A DNA stretch of 64,000 nucleotides from the NCBI GenBank assembly GCA_029531795.1, contig JAPEIS010000010.1:2108001-2172000 (forward strand), written 5' to 3'. Position 1 is the stretch's first letter, and each line of letters opens with the position of its first letter. Position numbers and translations under genes: made by a program. The stretch comes from Sclerotinia nivalis. Taxonomy: Eukaryota > Ascomycota > Leotiomycetes > Helotiales > Sclerotiniaceae. Below, one piece after another: positions 1 to 13,068 of this stretch. Below the pieces are notes generated by a model. That model saw only the letters and a list, made by a program, of their open reading frames with translations, did not search any database and was not told the origin of the DNA.

Positions 1-226
1 TTGTGCAAAGCAGTGATGTATACATATCATGTTGAACGGAGTTGGTCACATGATACGACACTAGGCCACACTTGAATAGCCGGAATAGCTCCAGATAAAT
101 TACTCCCATTCCATTCAACTCTTGACAGAATGCCATGTGGATCATATCATTAGGGCCATGTGCTTGATATATACCTAGTAGCAAGTCGATTTGCTAGACA
201 AATGGGCGCATATATATGGGCTATGG
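1..226. other. Intergenic flank left of the LINE
   Basis: I see no convincing gene in this stretch. It is the pre-insertion flank of the LINE that starts at about 240, and a short open frame beginning at 160 runs straight into the element, so it is not a gene. Confidence 0.5.
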
Positions 227-239
227 TCGGTCATTCTAT
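227..239. repeat. Left target-site duplication of the LINE
   Basis: The 13-mer TCGGTCATTCTAT here is repeated exactly at 6487-6499, just after the (AATC)n tail of the LINE. The first two bases may belong to the tail at the right end, so the duplication is 11-13 bp. It defines the 5' end of the element at about 240. Confidence 0.85.
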
Positions 240-449
240 CACACACAACAAATTTCGAAGAATAAAATTTCTTCGAAATACGACCAGTTCTTCCCTTTAT
301 TTAATAAAGAAATACTCCCAAAATCCATTCCAATTGTTCCCAAATGAATCGGCTCAGTAGTTGTTGTGATACTGTCGTCGCTACTCAAAACACGAAACTT
401 ACACGAAAATTCGTGTAAAAACTCTTTCCAACTTCCTTCAACTCTTTTT

Positions 450-2251
450 CTTATTGAGTGTATAAGGTTCTGATAGATTTATTAAATCTAATAATGGACT
501 TTTCGATGAAAGGATCTTTTGGATTATCTCCTGAACCTACTTCCCCACGAGTAATAATAATACTAAGCTCTCCAATATCCAGTTCCTTTATCATAAATCC
601 AATCCCCTTATCCAGAAACCCCTTCACAATACAAAAATCATCTAATCTTTTGAATCCCATTCCAACCCAATCCTTCAATTCGCAAAGGCAACTAGATATT
701 CTCAATTCAGATGATCCCGTCCGATCCTCTAACAAATCTATCCCCTTCAAAATTAATAACAAACGACGCCGACAATCAATCAATTCCGGAATCAAGTCAT
801 CATCTGCTAAACAAGTGATTGAAAGAACTAGAGATCTTCTAGTTCTAACAACATCATTAGAGAAATCCTTCGAAGAATAATCTAAGGTTCTAAATCTAAT
901 CAAAATCTTCAGAGAATATCTTGAAAAAGGGAAACTTTCTAAGGCTTCCAATATCATTACTTTTCAAATCAACCATCTCAAAACCGTCACCAGAAAAATC
1001 GAAATACAAGCAAACCATTCAGTCGATCTCTTTAATCAATCTACTCCTTTTATTATTAGAAAAAAACCTTTTGTACCCAACAATACTAACTATACTTCAA
1101 CTGTAAAAGCCAACGAATGAAATATCATCTCCAAAGGCAAAATCAATAAACAAAATCCTCCAGAAAAATCACAAAAGAAGGAAAATGGTTCAAACAAATA
1201 TTTAATCCTTATCAATCCTTTTATTCCCAATCCAGATTCCTTTTTTCCTCTTATAATAAGAAACCAAATGAACGAAGTATTCATGAAAACCAGAATCAAA
1301 GATTCCATTATTTCAGTTATTACTATTTCCGTTAATAACAATATCATTATAACTATTAATGTTACGATCACGCAACAGTTTCGTCAAAACAAGAAACCTA
1401 GACGGAGGCGTTCTCATTTCGAATCATCAGCGTAGGAACGTCATCGATCAGTTTGGAATGTTTAGTAAACAAGCTTCTTTGTATTGCTTATGAAAGGACA
1501 GGAATGATGGCGAACTATAGGCGTTCTGATATCTCTTTATTGATTGAACTTAAAAGTAATAGTTTATTCATGATTAGAAAGGGTAATGAAAAGTTTGGCT
1601 ACGGTTTTACGACTAATTGATTCTTTGCCTATGTGATCTTAACAATTAATGATTTATTCACCTTTCAATTCCTTTTGGAAAAGATATCAATTTGGAATTA
1701 GTTCTTAAAATTCAAAAGGATTCAAAAAGATCAAACCTAGCACAAAATGATTATTTACAAAATTCCTATAAAAGAATTCTCAAGACCTAAAGGCATGGAT
1801 CTTATCAAAGATAAAATCAAGATTTTCAATACTGATCTTTCCTTAATAGGAACTTTTTATTGACTTACTTCAATAATCAAACAATCGATTTAGAAAAAAA
1901 AAACAATAGTTATTGTTTTTGCTACTGAAAGAAAAGCTAAATTAGTTATCCGAAAAAGATTATATATCGTAGGGATCAATATAAGAGTAGAAAAATTCTA
2001 CTCCTTTTCTTCAAACTCTCAATATCAAAAATGCCAAGGATTTGGTTATCAAAAATCACATTGCAAAAAACTCCCTGTTTGCAGGCTTTATAGCAACAAA
2101 CACTTTACAGTCGATCACTTCTGTATAATCTGTTAAACAAAAGGCAAACCATACCAACATCTTGTAATTAAATGCGTTAATTGTCAAGAAGAGCATAAAG
2201 CAAACTCGAAAATCTGTGAAATATACCAAACAACTACAAAGAAACTTAATT
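450..2251 (+). pseudogene. LINE ORF1 remnant (gag-like, zinc knuckles)
   Basis: The first reading frame of the LINE is fragmented. Its N-terminal part is not recognisable with confidence, but around 2027-2215 the translation shows successive cysteine/histidine knuckles (CQGFG-x4-HC and following Cys/His groups, then CVNCQEEHKANSKIC-like spacing), typical of Tad-type gag proteins that bind element RNA. A TAA interrupts the knuckle region near 2134. Upstream AT-rich stretches contain further stops in all frames. The reading frame ends just before the endonuclease frame at 2253. Confidence 0.6.
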
Positions 2252-2252
2252 A

Positions 2253-5200
2253 ATGTTATACAACGATATTCGCATCCTTCAAATTAATTTAAATAAAAAT
2301 TCTCAAGCTATCGAGAGTACTCTTCAATTGGTCTTGGAACTTAATATCGATTTGATACTCATTCAAGAACTGTGGATCCTTTCAAATCCTGAGAAAGATT
2401 ACTTGTCTATTAGATCGATTGCACATTCCAGTTTTACTCAATTCTTCCCAAATCACTTTTCAAATCTCTATTTCTGTACCTTAACTTATATCTCGAAAAG
2501 CTTCAAATTATTAATCGCTTTAGCTCTCGATTCCCCAAAAAACCCTGATATACAAATTATCGATATTTCAAAAAGAAATCATACAATCCAACTCCTAAAT
2601 ATCTACAACAAAACCGATCAAGCAAAAGAAAAAGGATATACCATTGAATGATGTCTTTTCAATACCTCTCTTTTTCATCATACCATCCTTATTAGAGATT
2701 TCAATTCTTATCACCTATAATGAGACCCTTTTTCGAACAAAAGTTCAAACGCTGATCAATTAGCTGAATGGTTTGAAGACTATAACCTTACAATTATGAA
2801 TGAACTAGGTATTAGCACATTTTATCGAACAAATATAACAAACCCAAATATACTAGATCTCACTTTAGCTACAGAAGCCATATCATTTAATATACTTAAT
2901 TGGCAAGTTCTCCCTGATCTTGGATCAAATCATTTAGAGATTATATTCGAAGTAAAAGGTATATCACCTTCTATACAACAAATCCCATTGTCAAGATACA
3001 ATACAAAGCAAACAGATTGGAATAAATTCATTTCAATACTCAAAACAGAAATTTCGATATCTATAATCCTGAAATTCAAGGATTACCTCGATCTTTCTAT
3101 TCTAGAATCTGATTCTTTTGATACCCTGAATGATCAAAACCAACTAATAAAAACACTCGATGAAGCTGCTAAAGAATTCATTCAAATTATCACTAGATCA
3201 ACGAAAACCAGTATTCCGAAACTCAAAACAATCAAGAAAGCGAAGCCTTGGTAATCCATTGAGTTGAAAGCTTTTCGGAAACGTTTCGTGTTGGCTTATA
3301 ATACCTCCAAACAATACCCCGAGGATGATATATTCAAGAAGATCTATCAATCGGCAAGAAATCATTACTTTCAAGTTATCAAAACAGTTAAAAAGAATCA
3401 TTGGAATGAATTTCTTGAAAAGGAAGATACTCAAACGATTTTCAAAGCAATATCCTACACAAAAGATTTTCAAACTGAAAGGATCCCGAATATCCGTTCC
3501 AACCCTTCTCAACTCGAAAGTTCATTCGAAGGAAAATGTTCGGTATTCAGATCAACCTTGTTCCCTCCCCCCCAATTACCCCAGCACCCATATAGGAAAA
3601 ATACAAACAATCGAACAAATAAGATTGGCCCAAATTCATCGAAAGTGAACTTTTTAATGCTTGTTCAATCAAGATAAAAGGAAAGACTTCTGATCCAGAC
3701 GGAATTACTCAGGAAATTATCATCCAAACTTATAAAACAATCCCTATAACTTTCTTCACTTTATTCAACAATTTAATCAATCTCGGATATCACCTTTCTT
3801 ATTGGAAACAAGCTACAAAAGCTATACTCAAGAAACCCTCAAAACCAAACTATTTTATTCCAAAAACATACAGAGTTATTGCTTTTCTTAACTATTTAGA
3901 CAAGATAAACGAAAGAATCCTAACTCAAAGATTTAGTTATCTAGCTGAAACGACGAAATTGCTTTACTATTCTCAAATAGATAACAGATAAAAGAAATCA
4001 ACAATTGATACAGTTCTTCTATTTACTACAGAAATCAAAAGAAACTCAAAGATTCAAAAGAAAACCTCAGCTCTCTTTTTGGATGTTAAAGGAGCTTTCG
4101 ATTATATATCCAAAAACCGATTTTTAGATATCTACAAGAAATTATATTTTCCAACTAGTCTCATAACTTGGATTTCATCATTTCTGAAAGAAAGACTACT
4201 CAAACTTGCATTCGATGTTCAAATAGAGTTGTTCAAACCAATCAATACTGGAATCCCTTAAGGAAACCCTATATCACCAATCCTCTTCTTAATCTATATT
4301 CGAGATCTCTTTCAATCGAACTCGATTAGATTTCTTTTATATATTGATAATATAACCTTAATCACTCACTCTACCAACTAAAAAAAGAATATTCTCACTC
4401 TCGAAAAAGCAATTACAAATATCTATACTCTTGATGAGAAAAACACCATCCAATTCGATTTAGCAAAAACAAAACTAATACATTTCTCCACATCCAAATA
4501 CACAAAAGACACTCCAATCAAACTACCCAATCTCGAAATTGTTCAACCTTCGACACTAATCAGATGATTGAATATATAATTCGATCCTGGCCTTAACTTC
4601 AAACAACACATTACAATCAAAGCTACTCAAGTCAAAGTTTCGTTCTATCGAATAGCTAGGCTAATTAATATTGAGAAAGGATTTAGTCCCAAAGCCATAA
4701 AACAATTATATATAGCTTGTGTGACCAGTATAGTCGATTACAGTTCTATCATTTGATAAAAAGGTCAAATTCAATTCAAGAAAACTCTTCAATCAATTCA
4801 AAACCTAACTCTTCGCAAGATTCTAAAGATCTTCAAAATCTCACCTATCAAACTAATAAAAGTAGAAGCAGCCCTTTGCCCTCCAAAAGTCAGATTAAAT
4901 GCTGGAATAAAACAATATGTTTTCAGATTATTAAAAATCTCCCGATCACATTCAATCAATCAAATTATATCGAAGTTGGTTGCTGAAAAGGAGAATCAGA
5001 ATGCGATTTCTACTCCACAAAGAAAGTATTCAAAACCCATTCAATTCGAAAGAATCAATAATTCAATCAGAGAAGAATACGATTCCTTCGTTTTAGAAAA
5101 AATTGATTACTTTTATTTCCCCCCTTGGAAAAGGGATATTCCATACAAAGTCAATATCAACAAACTACTCAAGAAAGATGCTGCAATCATATACAATCTA

Positions 5201-6112
5201 GCTTTCAAATATAAAAGCAAAAACACCATCGTTATATATACAAATGCTTCATCAACCTTGGAAAGGATAGGAATAGGAATCGGGATCGTCGCTATTTCGG
5301 CCAGCGATCAAGTTCTTCACAAAGAAACACTCAATATTGATATAAATCAATTAGTGTATAATAATGAACTTCTTGGAATCACAAAAGCAATCGAATATAC
5401 AAATTCTATAACTCAATCAAGCCAGAAATTCAAGATTTACTCTGATAATCAGACTGGACTTTATCGATTGAAAATACCTTCGGATACTCCTGATCAAACA
5501 TACCAAATCAAAACAATCAAAGCCACAGAAACTCTCATAAAGAAAAAAACCAAGATCTCCCTCAATTGGATCCCTAGGCATACCTCGATAAAAGGAAACG
5601 AACTAGCCGATGCCCTTACAAAAGAAACTACAAAACTAAGATCATCATCGAACGAAACTAACTTTACCTCATTAGAAATGGATATCAAAAGAACGAAATC
5701 TGAAGATTGGATTACCCTTCTCAATACAAACAATCCTCGACAATCATTATCATCATATGCAAAAACTTACCCTTGGAAAACTAGCTCAAAAATCAGTATC
5801 CCAGGGAATATCAAAAGAAATATTATCAGTACCCTTTTCCAATTAAAGATTAATCACGGATACTTCAAATCATATTTACAATGCTTTGGAATCTCGACAA
5901 ATGATAAATATAGATATAAAAAAAAAGAAACTCTTGATCATTTATTATTCAACTGCCCTTTATATAAGAAAGCAAGAAGAAAACTCAAAGAAAATAACCC
6001 ATTATCTAAACTCATTATGAAATACCTACTTCATACCAAAGCAGGAACAATCAAAACCCTCGAATTTATCGATACAACAAGAATAGCTACTAGATTATGG
6101 TATCTCAAATAA
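2253..6112 (+). pseudogene. LINE ORF2 remnant: endonuclease, reverse transcriptase, RNase H
   Basis: The endonuclease starts with DIRILQINLN and LDLILIQELW-like motifs. It has the RDFNSYH catalytic strand near 2695 and ends with an ILDLTLAT motif near 2850. The reverse transcriptase shows LDVKGAFDYI (about 4080) and GIP-stop-GNPISPILFLIYI (about 4252-4305), where the expected Gln codon is now TAA at 4259-4261. The catalytic YADD box reads YIDN near 4342. RNase H (4976-6112) shows YTNAS in place of YTDGS, the SDNQ strand and WIPRH...GNELAD, then a HLLFNCP segment. Loss of catalytic Asp residues by G-to-A changes and several frame breaks make it inactive. Confidence 0.85.
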
Positions 6113-6486
6113 ATACAAGGAGAAGAAGGAGAGGTAGAAACAAGAGAAGCAGAAGGAGCAAAAGGAGTAGGGGAAGAGACGAATAATGAAATTGAAAGAA
6201 AGGTATAAATCCTTCTACAATTTTAAATAAATATTATTTCTTTTGTTATCTTTATAATATGCTTCAGCGTTTGTAAAACGGGATTATTCCTCAGGATTAG
6301 TTTTCATTTCCCCTATTCAACTCAAAAGATTGAGTTTATCTCAATCATTTAAATCATATACTTAGCCAGGCCTATAAGCCAGCTTACCTTCATTATATTA
6401 TCTGTTAGGGGTTCGTAAGAGCCTCTAGCCGTCTTAGATAGTCTTAGACTCAGTGTAGACGTTAATTTAATCAATCAATCAATCAA

Positions 6487-6499
6487 TCGGTCATTCTAT
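6487..6499. repeat. Right target-site duplication of the LINE
   Basis: Exact copy of the 13-mer at 227-239, directly after the four-fold AATC tail (about 6470-6488). This short-repeat tail is the usual 3' end of this LINE group; the second copy at the right edge of the window ends the same way. Confidence 0.85.
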
Positions 6500-6790
6500 A
6501 CAAGTATAACCAATTAGTTTTTTGGAGTGCTCATGGGTCTATCACATTCTAAGCGACCGAGTGAATCCATCTAAACCCTAAATAAAAACATCAATCCTAA
6601 CCCACAACGCAGTCCCAGTCCCACCCAAGTGATCTAAAAAGTTAAGCTTTTCGTGCAAATCATCGACGAAGCTTACGAGAAGCCAGGATCATCCACAGAC
6701 ACGTGCCTCCATCCAGTACATCAGAATCGGCTATTCCGAGCCCACCAACTACAATTCCTTCAAGTCCCATGATACGCGCTTAGCGGATAT
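6500..6790. other. Intergenic stretch
   Basis: No gene is supported. A 7-bp inverted repeat (AGCGGAT/ATCCGCT) lies at about 6783-6808 across the 3' end of the next gene. Confidence 0.4.
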
Positions 6791-7401
6791 TCAAAGCTCA
6801 ATCCGCTGAATCATTATGGTAGTGGGGTTTGGACCACTTGCTGGAAGGGAGAGGAATTTTGAACCACCTTCTCGGAAGGAAGAGAGTTCTGGACCACAAT
6901 ACATCGTACTATTAAAACCGTCCGTTGGGCCAATGAGAAGATGGCCAGTCCAAGAAGCCGAGTCACTAAGGTCGAGACATTGCATGCAAGAAATCTTGTT
7001 CTCCGTGTTTTTGGTGTCTAGATGATGTTGGATGGCTGCTTGGACAGTATTCGCTTCGCACTTGTAACAATCTACCGCAGGAGTATATATCCAGGAAACA
7101 TCTTCCACTGAGTTATTCAAGTCAGCAAGAACCTTTAAAACTGACTCCTTTCTGGAGTGAGAGGATTGGAGATTTGATTTCTGTGCGTGAATCTTGGAAG
7201 AGCAGCTTTGAGATATCTTCGCAGCTCGAGCCCTGATGAGAAAGAAACGACGGATTTAACAGGAGAGAATAACTTACATGAGCCATAAGTCTTGCGACAG
7301 CGACGTTTCTCTACTAGAGCCTTAAACGAGTCCGCAATGATATCGGAGCAGGCAAGGAGGGCAGTGGTAATGGTCACTAAAATTAAATTGATTTTAGCCA
7401 T
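6791..7401 (-). CDS. Small secreted cysteine-containing protein, unknown family
   Basis: Two exons are inferred: 7401-7278 and 7224-6791. The intron opens with a consensus GTAAGT donor at 7277 and closes at a CTCGAG acceptor, giving 185 codons in one frame. Using the nearer CATCAG acceptor (7233) instead leads to an early TAA at 7135, so the exact acceptor is uncertain. The N-terminus (MAKINLILVTITTALLACSD) is a clear signal peptide. The mature part has several Cys residues (DCYKCEAN, KISCMQC, MYCGPEL) and a WTGHLLIGP stretch. I do not recognise a family. Size, secretion signal and cysteines fit the class of fungal small secreted proteins, some of which are effectors; that role is inference only. 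Confidence 0.65.
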
Positions 7402-10400
7402 TGAGAAGGAGAAGGATAAGCTTAAGTTACAACACCAAAGGTATTACTGATGAAAATCTCCTCAGCATTTCGAAGGAAGTACGGACTTTTATACACGATA
7501 CCAGACTACGCTTTCAGCGAGCAGCATATGGAACTAATCCATATTGCTGGCTTTTCCTCGGCCATTGTGCATAGGGATCCTCTTCACGGGTAGAACGGGT
7601 TGGATTATTAGTGGATGGGAAATCCCCATTGGCTTGGTGAGATTTGATGCTAGGATTTAAAACGTCCAGCGTCAATTAAAGTTTCATCAAGCCTTGCAGA
7701 TATCCTCATGATGAAGAATGAGGTCAGATAGGGAATTAGGCACCTAGTTACAACGATTTGAAGTCGATAGGTTTGGAAAATCTTAGCGGACAAGCCTTGT
7801 AAAACTGACGAAATAATTCAAACACCAAAATATCTCTAGATAGGTAGGTAGGTAGGTAGGAAGTACTCTTTTACAATTTCCCAAATCGAAACATGAGATT
7901 TGACTGTTGATTCTAAATTGAAATACTCAACAGTATTATGAGGCTTAGCATTTGATTCGACTTTGGTGCACAAAGTATTGGCCATGGTGTTGCGATTTCT
8001 CTCGTCCATTGGCATGCCCGTTGTCAACACTGCCCCATTTTCACCCGAACACCCGAAATATCTCCACTAGGTGCCCGACCCGCGAGTCTGGTACGCATTT
8101 TGATTGGTGAAGTCTCTCCTTCAAGAGAACTTGTTGTGGCACCATTGGCCAAAAGCAAAATGTCATTCATGAGACCCATTTCTGGAGATTTCGAGTTTTG
8201 ATTGTATTTTTAAGCGAGCTCTTTCTGATGTTGAAATCACATGATCGACGTTAGATGGTGTCACATGTTCTTGCTAGACTAATATCACGCGTGGGTACTA
8301 CCCACAAAGCCTAAAGGCCGGCGAAGACGGATCTCTCACCTGTACGCGGTGCTGGCTACGAACTAATGATACTTTTGGCATTCATCTAAACTGACGAAAG
8401 AACACATAACAGAACTGAAAGGATTGGATTAGGTTGAGAATTGGGGTTTTTCATAAAAACGAAAATTTTTCACTTCACTTCACTAACCAATAGCAACCAG
8501 AACAAAGGATTATACTACAATAATGACAATTAACAACAAAGCCATCATTCGTCCTAGCTAAATATACGACTTAGTACTCTGTACAACTATCGACATAGAC
8601 GATTGACACCTCTAAAGTACCTTGCAGGATTTTCACATCGAAAGAAAATAATAACCCCAACCTGGGAACTGATCTTCTTCAACATCCTGAACAACTCGAA
8701 CCTAAAGTTTATTACAATCTCGATCTGTAGCAGAAACAGATAATAGAAAACTACAAAAGAACAGAAAGAATAAAAAAACAACAATACTCGAATGAACCTT
8801 AATCTGTAAAGACAAGCTTGAGGATATCCTTGAATTACAACTAGCTACAAGGTTTCGTATAAAAACGAATTGTTATAAAGAATGAAAAGGAAAATGATTA
8901 AAATACTTAATTATATTATAAAGGATACAGATTAAAGGAAAGAGATCATATAGACTAAAGACGATCTACTGTATTAAAAAGAACAATTGATATATCCGCC
9001 CAAGGGATTAATTCAATATACAATAGCAATTATATAAATTCTACTAAAGCATATAATACACCTATTAAATTAGCATTTTTCCCTGAAAAAGGTTTTTATA
9101 TAACTAACTCAGAAACCCAGGGACCTTTTTCCTTTAGCATCCTTTGTCCCACATAGGAATTTGAGGTTAATACTTCGCACCAAGCCTCGGACGAAAAATA
9201 TTACACACACACACACACACAAAGCCTAAAGCTCTGAATGGATAGGTGGCTGGGGCGCTCATTTCCCCAAGATTCAAGGTTGCTTGGTCTCAACCAATCA
9301 CAACAGCTCTAATAACCATTCGTCACTTGATAAAGCATGCGTCTAGATCACGTGAAATTTGCCAGGCAAATTTTGTGTCGGTGGTCGCTGGACGCGCCGT
9401 AAACCCCATGAACTGTACTATTTATAGTCTTCGTGCTAAGACAGTCCTAGTTATAGGCATATTCTTTATGGCTCCCGTGCCCATCCGCTGGTCGCTGTGG
9501 TTGATTTCGATTGACTCAGCAGACCGGCGAGGACTAAAACACATGGGTATCTACTGAGTTGTCAAGTGAATCCCAAATACATGTACACTACTCATGCTAC
9601 CAGGAAGTATAAGGCCACCCACTTAGGTATGGCACATATTCCTTCTGTAGTTCGTAGTTCATCAGGTTGTGGCACGTGCCTAGACTAGAGAGCTTTGTAC
9701 TTTCAGGCCATGCGAGTACGGCAACACCAGAACATGTTGTCATATCGCTTTGGCTAGAGCCTAGAAGCTTTGGCTTGGAAAAATGAATCAGTCGAGACTC
9801 AAGAAATAGCCTAATGTACTCCTTTTTGAAATTAAAAAGTATCTGAACAAATCAAGAGTGAGAATTAAATGCACATCGAAGGACATTATCACATCTTGAT
9901 TATGACCCTGAAGACCCCTGAAAGCACTACGTCATTTAGTGATTAAGGGTCGGTTATAGTGCAGCCTTACAGGGGCACTTGACTTGAAAGCGTGGCACGC
10001 CAAGTTTGGGTGCGACATGTGAAAGAGATTTTTTTGGTTGCGTGATTGTTTGAAAGTTGGTGAGTGTTGGAGTTGGATACCAAAAAAATCCAATGAAGAT
10101 ATACTTTACATATAACGAAGAATTTCGTTTTAAGATATGGCATGATGGATTTGTTAGTAGGAAAGAAAGAAAAGTTCAAACTTTTACACTACTGTAAACC
10201 CTAAAATAAGCTTCCGCTGTGGCTTGTTACCCCCGATATCCGCTAAAATGACATGACATAGTTGGCGTCGGATGTCAAATTCCAAAAGGTTTAGACGACA
10301 CAGTAGGTAAACATCAGCAGAATTAAACTTTCTCGGAATTATCATGCTTCAAATAATTTTTCATATTCATTTCAATCACCTCGCTTCAATCAATTTTCAC

Positions 10401-10849
10401 TCTTATCCTCAGTATTCTTGGTCCAGGGTACATCACCAAGGCAAATAAATCTATGACGATGCACCAACCAAAACCAATCAGCCCCTGTTGACCCTGGAAA
10501 ACTTTATTTTCCTTGTTTGCTGACTTTTTTTTCTTCCAAGGTGCCTCGAATCAAGATACGCGGCCAACGCATGCATTACTCGCTGCGTATGTCACTTTCC
10601 TAGGGATTGTCAAGAATGTCATTTATTAATAAAGCTTAAAAGATTCCTCTTTTCTCTTCCATATTCCAATTGATTTTCATATAATTCAAAGGCTTGAAGT
10701 CAAGTTGATTTTCGACTTGTTTGTTTACCGTCTATCTCACCCATCTCTCTACAAATTCAACTAAACTCTACAAAAGCACACAAATACTTCTCAACCAATA
10801 AATTACATACATAACCAAACCTCCAATACCAACTCACCATCTCATCAAA
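7402..10849. other. Long intergenic region with transposon-like AT-rich DNA
   Basis: No gene is supported in 3.4 kb. It contains a (TAGG)n microsatellite at about 7841-7861, an (AC)n microsatellite at about 9202-9222, and an AT-rich stretch (about 8400-9120) that may be an old RIP-affected element. A short motif near 8557-8582 (CCTAGCTAAATATACGACTT) resembles 16071-16095. Small open frames at 7836-8030 (-), 8587-8784 (-), 9246-9557 (+) and 9967-10179 (-) have no protein-like features. The last 250 bp, with CT-rich and CAA-rich tracts, is the likely promoter/5' UTR of the next gene. Confidence 0.45.
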
Positions 10850-11670
10850 ATGGCGGCGACCGGTTTTCTCCACCATATTGGCACATTCTTGCTCTTCGCA
10901 TCCGCCATTCTCCTCCTCATTACAACCATCTCCGCACCCGTCATCAATGATATCGGAATCTTGAAAGTCAAATTGACCAATGGAACCGAATCACACCATT
11001 CCGTAGTATCATTTGGTACATTTGGATATTGTGTTTTGGATGTTAATTCGTAAGTTCTTTCTTTCTTTAATTTATATTCTTCCATCTCCCGTCTCACTTA
11101 GTGATGCGAGATGATATAATGTTTTGGATATGAACGGTTGTACTAATAAATCAATGTAGAGATGGCAACGACTACTGCACCAAAAAACACATCGGCTACA
11201 ACCCAGCTTCCATAATGTCCCGAATCGAATCCACAGATTTCAGCCACGCCTCCGAAGATACCTCGAAGGCCCTAACCCGCGTAATGATCCTCCACCCCAT
11301 CGCCTGCGGCGTAATGTTCATCGCATTTCTCCTCGCTCTGGGCGCCGGCATCATTGGTTCATTCCTCGCGGCGCTCGTCTCTGGCATCGCATTCATTATC
11401 TCAGTGGTGGCCATGGCATGCGATTTCGTGCTATTTGGCATTATCAAAAATCATGTGAATGGCAATGGAAGTGGTAGTCATGCGTATTTTAGCGTGGGGA
11501 TCTGGTGTATTTTGGCGGCGATGGTTGCGGGGTTTTTGGGGGCAGTGGTGGTTTTCGTTACATGTTTGAGTAAGAGGATGCATAGTAAGAGGAGTAGGGC
11601 CGCGGAGGAGAAGGGTTATGTGGGGGGTGTGAAGCCTGCTAGGAGACATTTTTGGCAGAGACGGGGTTGA
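10850..11670 (+). CDS. SUR7/PalI-family four-span membrane protein
   Basis: Two exons (10850-11049 and 11160-11670) encode 236 residues. The 110-nt intron has GTAAGT, a perfect TACTAAT branch site (11141-11147) and TAG. The protein starts with a hydrophobic anchor (about residues 5-30, ending in the STIAP-like TTISAPVIND), has an extracellular loop with FGTFGYCVLD and a Cys about 11 residues on (DYC), then three more spans (about 100-125, 130-160, 175-205) and a basic Arg/Lys-rich cytoplasmic tail. This is the layout of the SUR7/PalI family, which includes eisosome-associated Sur7 and the pH-sensing Rim9/PalI proteins. The short tail argues against a true PalI with its long C-terminus. A specific role cannot be read from sequence. 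Confidence 0.85.
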
Positions 11671-13068
11671 TACTAGGTTTTCTGGTCCTGGCGTTGATGA
11701 GGATGGGTTGGATGGGTGTTGAGTTTGTTGGTGAAAGAAGGGAGGGAGGGATGGAGGGAGGAAACTCACATAATGATACGATCGCGACGATATTTTCTTT
11801 TACACTTTGTACTTTGTTTTGAGCGAGAGATACCATATTACGCAGTCCCGCAGAGGACGCTCTGATGTATTTTAGTCTACATACCTACATACCTTTCATA
11901 ATAGCGACATCGATCGCAATAATAATAAATTGTCTATACAAATACAAGTCTGACATTGATTATCTTCCTACTCTCCGACATGAAAATCCCCTAGGGGAAT
12001 GAATGTGCATCCTCTGCATATCCCATCATCAGTATTCAATATCGCCCAAAATACCTCTGCTACACCAGGTCTACGAGCATATACACGAAAAAGTCAATAC
12101 GCCTACTTCAAATCAACGAACGACAAGCATTACTCTCTCTATATAATAATTCATCCCAATGATGCTGTGTCGCTGTACCTTAAATCCTCCGAACAATCAC
12201 TCTCCCCTTTGGAAATCTTGTGAAGGATGTGGAAATATCTCGTAATGTATGTCGCATATCATATCTGGGATAATGTTAATGTTGCGGAAAAGGCTGGAAT
12301 GGGGATGGGGATGGGGGTTGTTGGGTAGAGCTGCACTTTTGATTTTTACTCGTGTGGGGGAAGATTGTATGGACTTGTCATTTGGCCTTCTGGAAGAAAA
12401 CGACTGGACTCCTAGCATCGGAACAGATGGTATGAGCAGCCATATTTTAGCTACTCGTGATATTGGTATGTACCAGGTTTTGGGAGTTATGCTTAATGTG
12501 TTGTCTGGAAATTTATACCGGTATGAAGAATATTAATGTTTCATAATTTAGCTTTTTGGCGAAGCTTCATATGCAATCTGACACAATATCCACAATGCTT
12601 AATTTAATTGATGGCTGAATTATCGGAGTAAGTGCAAAATCCTTTTCGTTCATAGTGAGTCCAGAAAATTGGGCTGTGTGGAATCCACAGAATTATAGCC
12701 CTACGAATTGGTAGTCTCAAATAGGTTAAGTATGCTCCAATATTTTTAAGGTGCACTGCCACTTAAAAACAAACGCACAGACCAGATGCACATAATCCAC
12801 CACTAATCCACCAGCAGCGGAATCAAAAACCCCATCTTTACCAAATGAGGTTCGCAAGAAGTTGAGACCTGCAGCTACAGCCGCTCAGCTCCCTTTAGTG
12901 ACCTTGTGAAACGATGCAATTAGGTGAGATGACATGAGATGTGTATATAATAAGAGGTCGGGTTGGGCCAAGTCTCTTTTCATTCTTTAAAATCATTGTT
13001 ATCATCGATTGACGTTGTGTCAGTTAATCCAATATTCCCATTTCATTAACACAACTTACATTACAATT
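11671..13068. other. Intergenic region
   Basis: No gene is supported. It contains a G-rich tract at 12301-12325 that fits a G-quadruplex pattern (four runs of 3-5 G with loops of 2, 2 and 5 nt). Likely promoter and 5' UTR of the next gene occupy the last 150 bp. Open frames at 11999-12223 and 12249-12536 have no protein character. Confidence 0.4.

Larger units (their letters stand above)
240..6486 (+). mobile_element. Full-length, RIP-damaged Tad-like LINE retrotransposon
   Basis: This non-LTR retrotransposon is about 6.25 kb long and bounded by a 13-bp target duplication. In order it shows a 5' leader with an 11-bp perfect hairpin (252-279), a gag-like first reading frame ending in CCHC zinc knuckles (about 2020-2210), and an APE-type endonuclease (2253 to about 3250). 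A reverse transcriptase (about 3260-4970), an RNase H domain with a terminal CCHH-like segment (4976-6112) and a 3' UTR ending in an (AATC)n tail follow. Frames are cut by many stops, and conserved residues are changed in the C-to-T/G-to-A direction, as expected of RIP. It cannot be autonomous. The domain order fits the Tad1/I clade; the exact clade is inferred. Confidence 0.9.

Noticed and set aside
7836..8030. Minus-strand frame with MDERNRN, resembling MDEINRN at 25141 (-)
   Set aside because: A 21-bp stretch is shared between the two places but similarity does not extend clearly; may be an old dispersed repeat, not a gene.
9246..9557. 103-residue open frame
   Set aside because: No start context, intron, family motif or codon bias like nearby genes.
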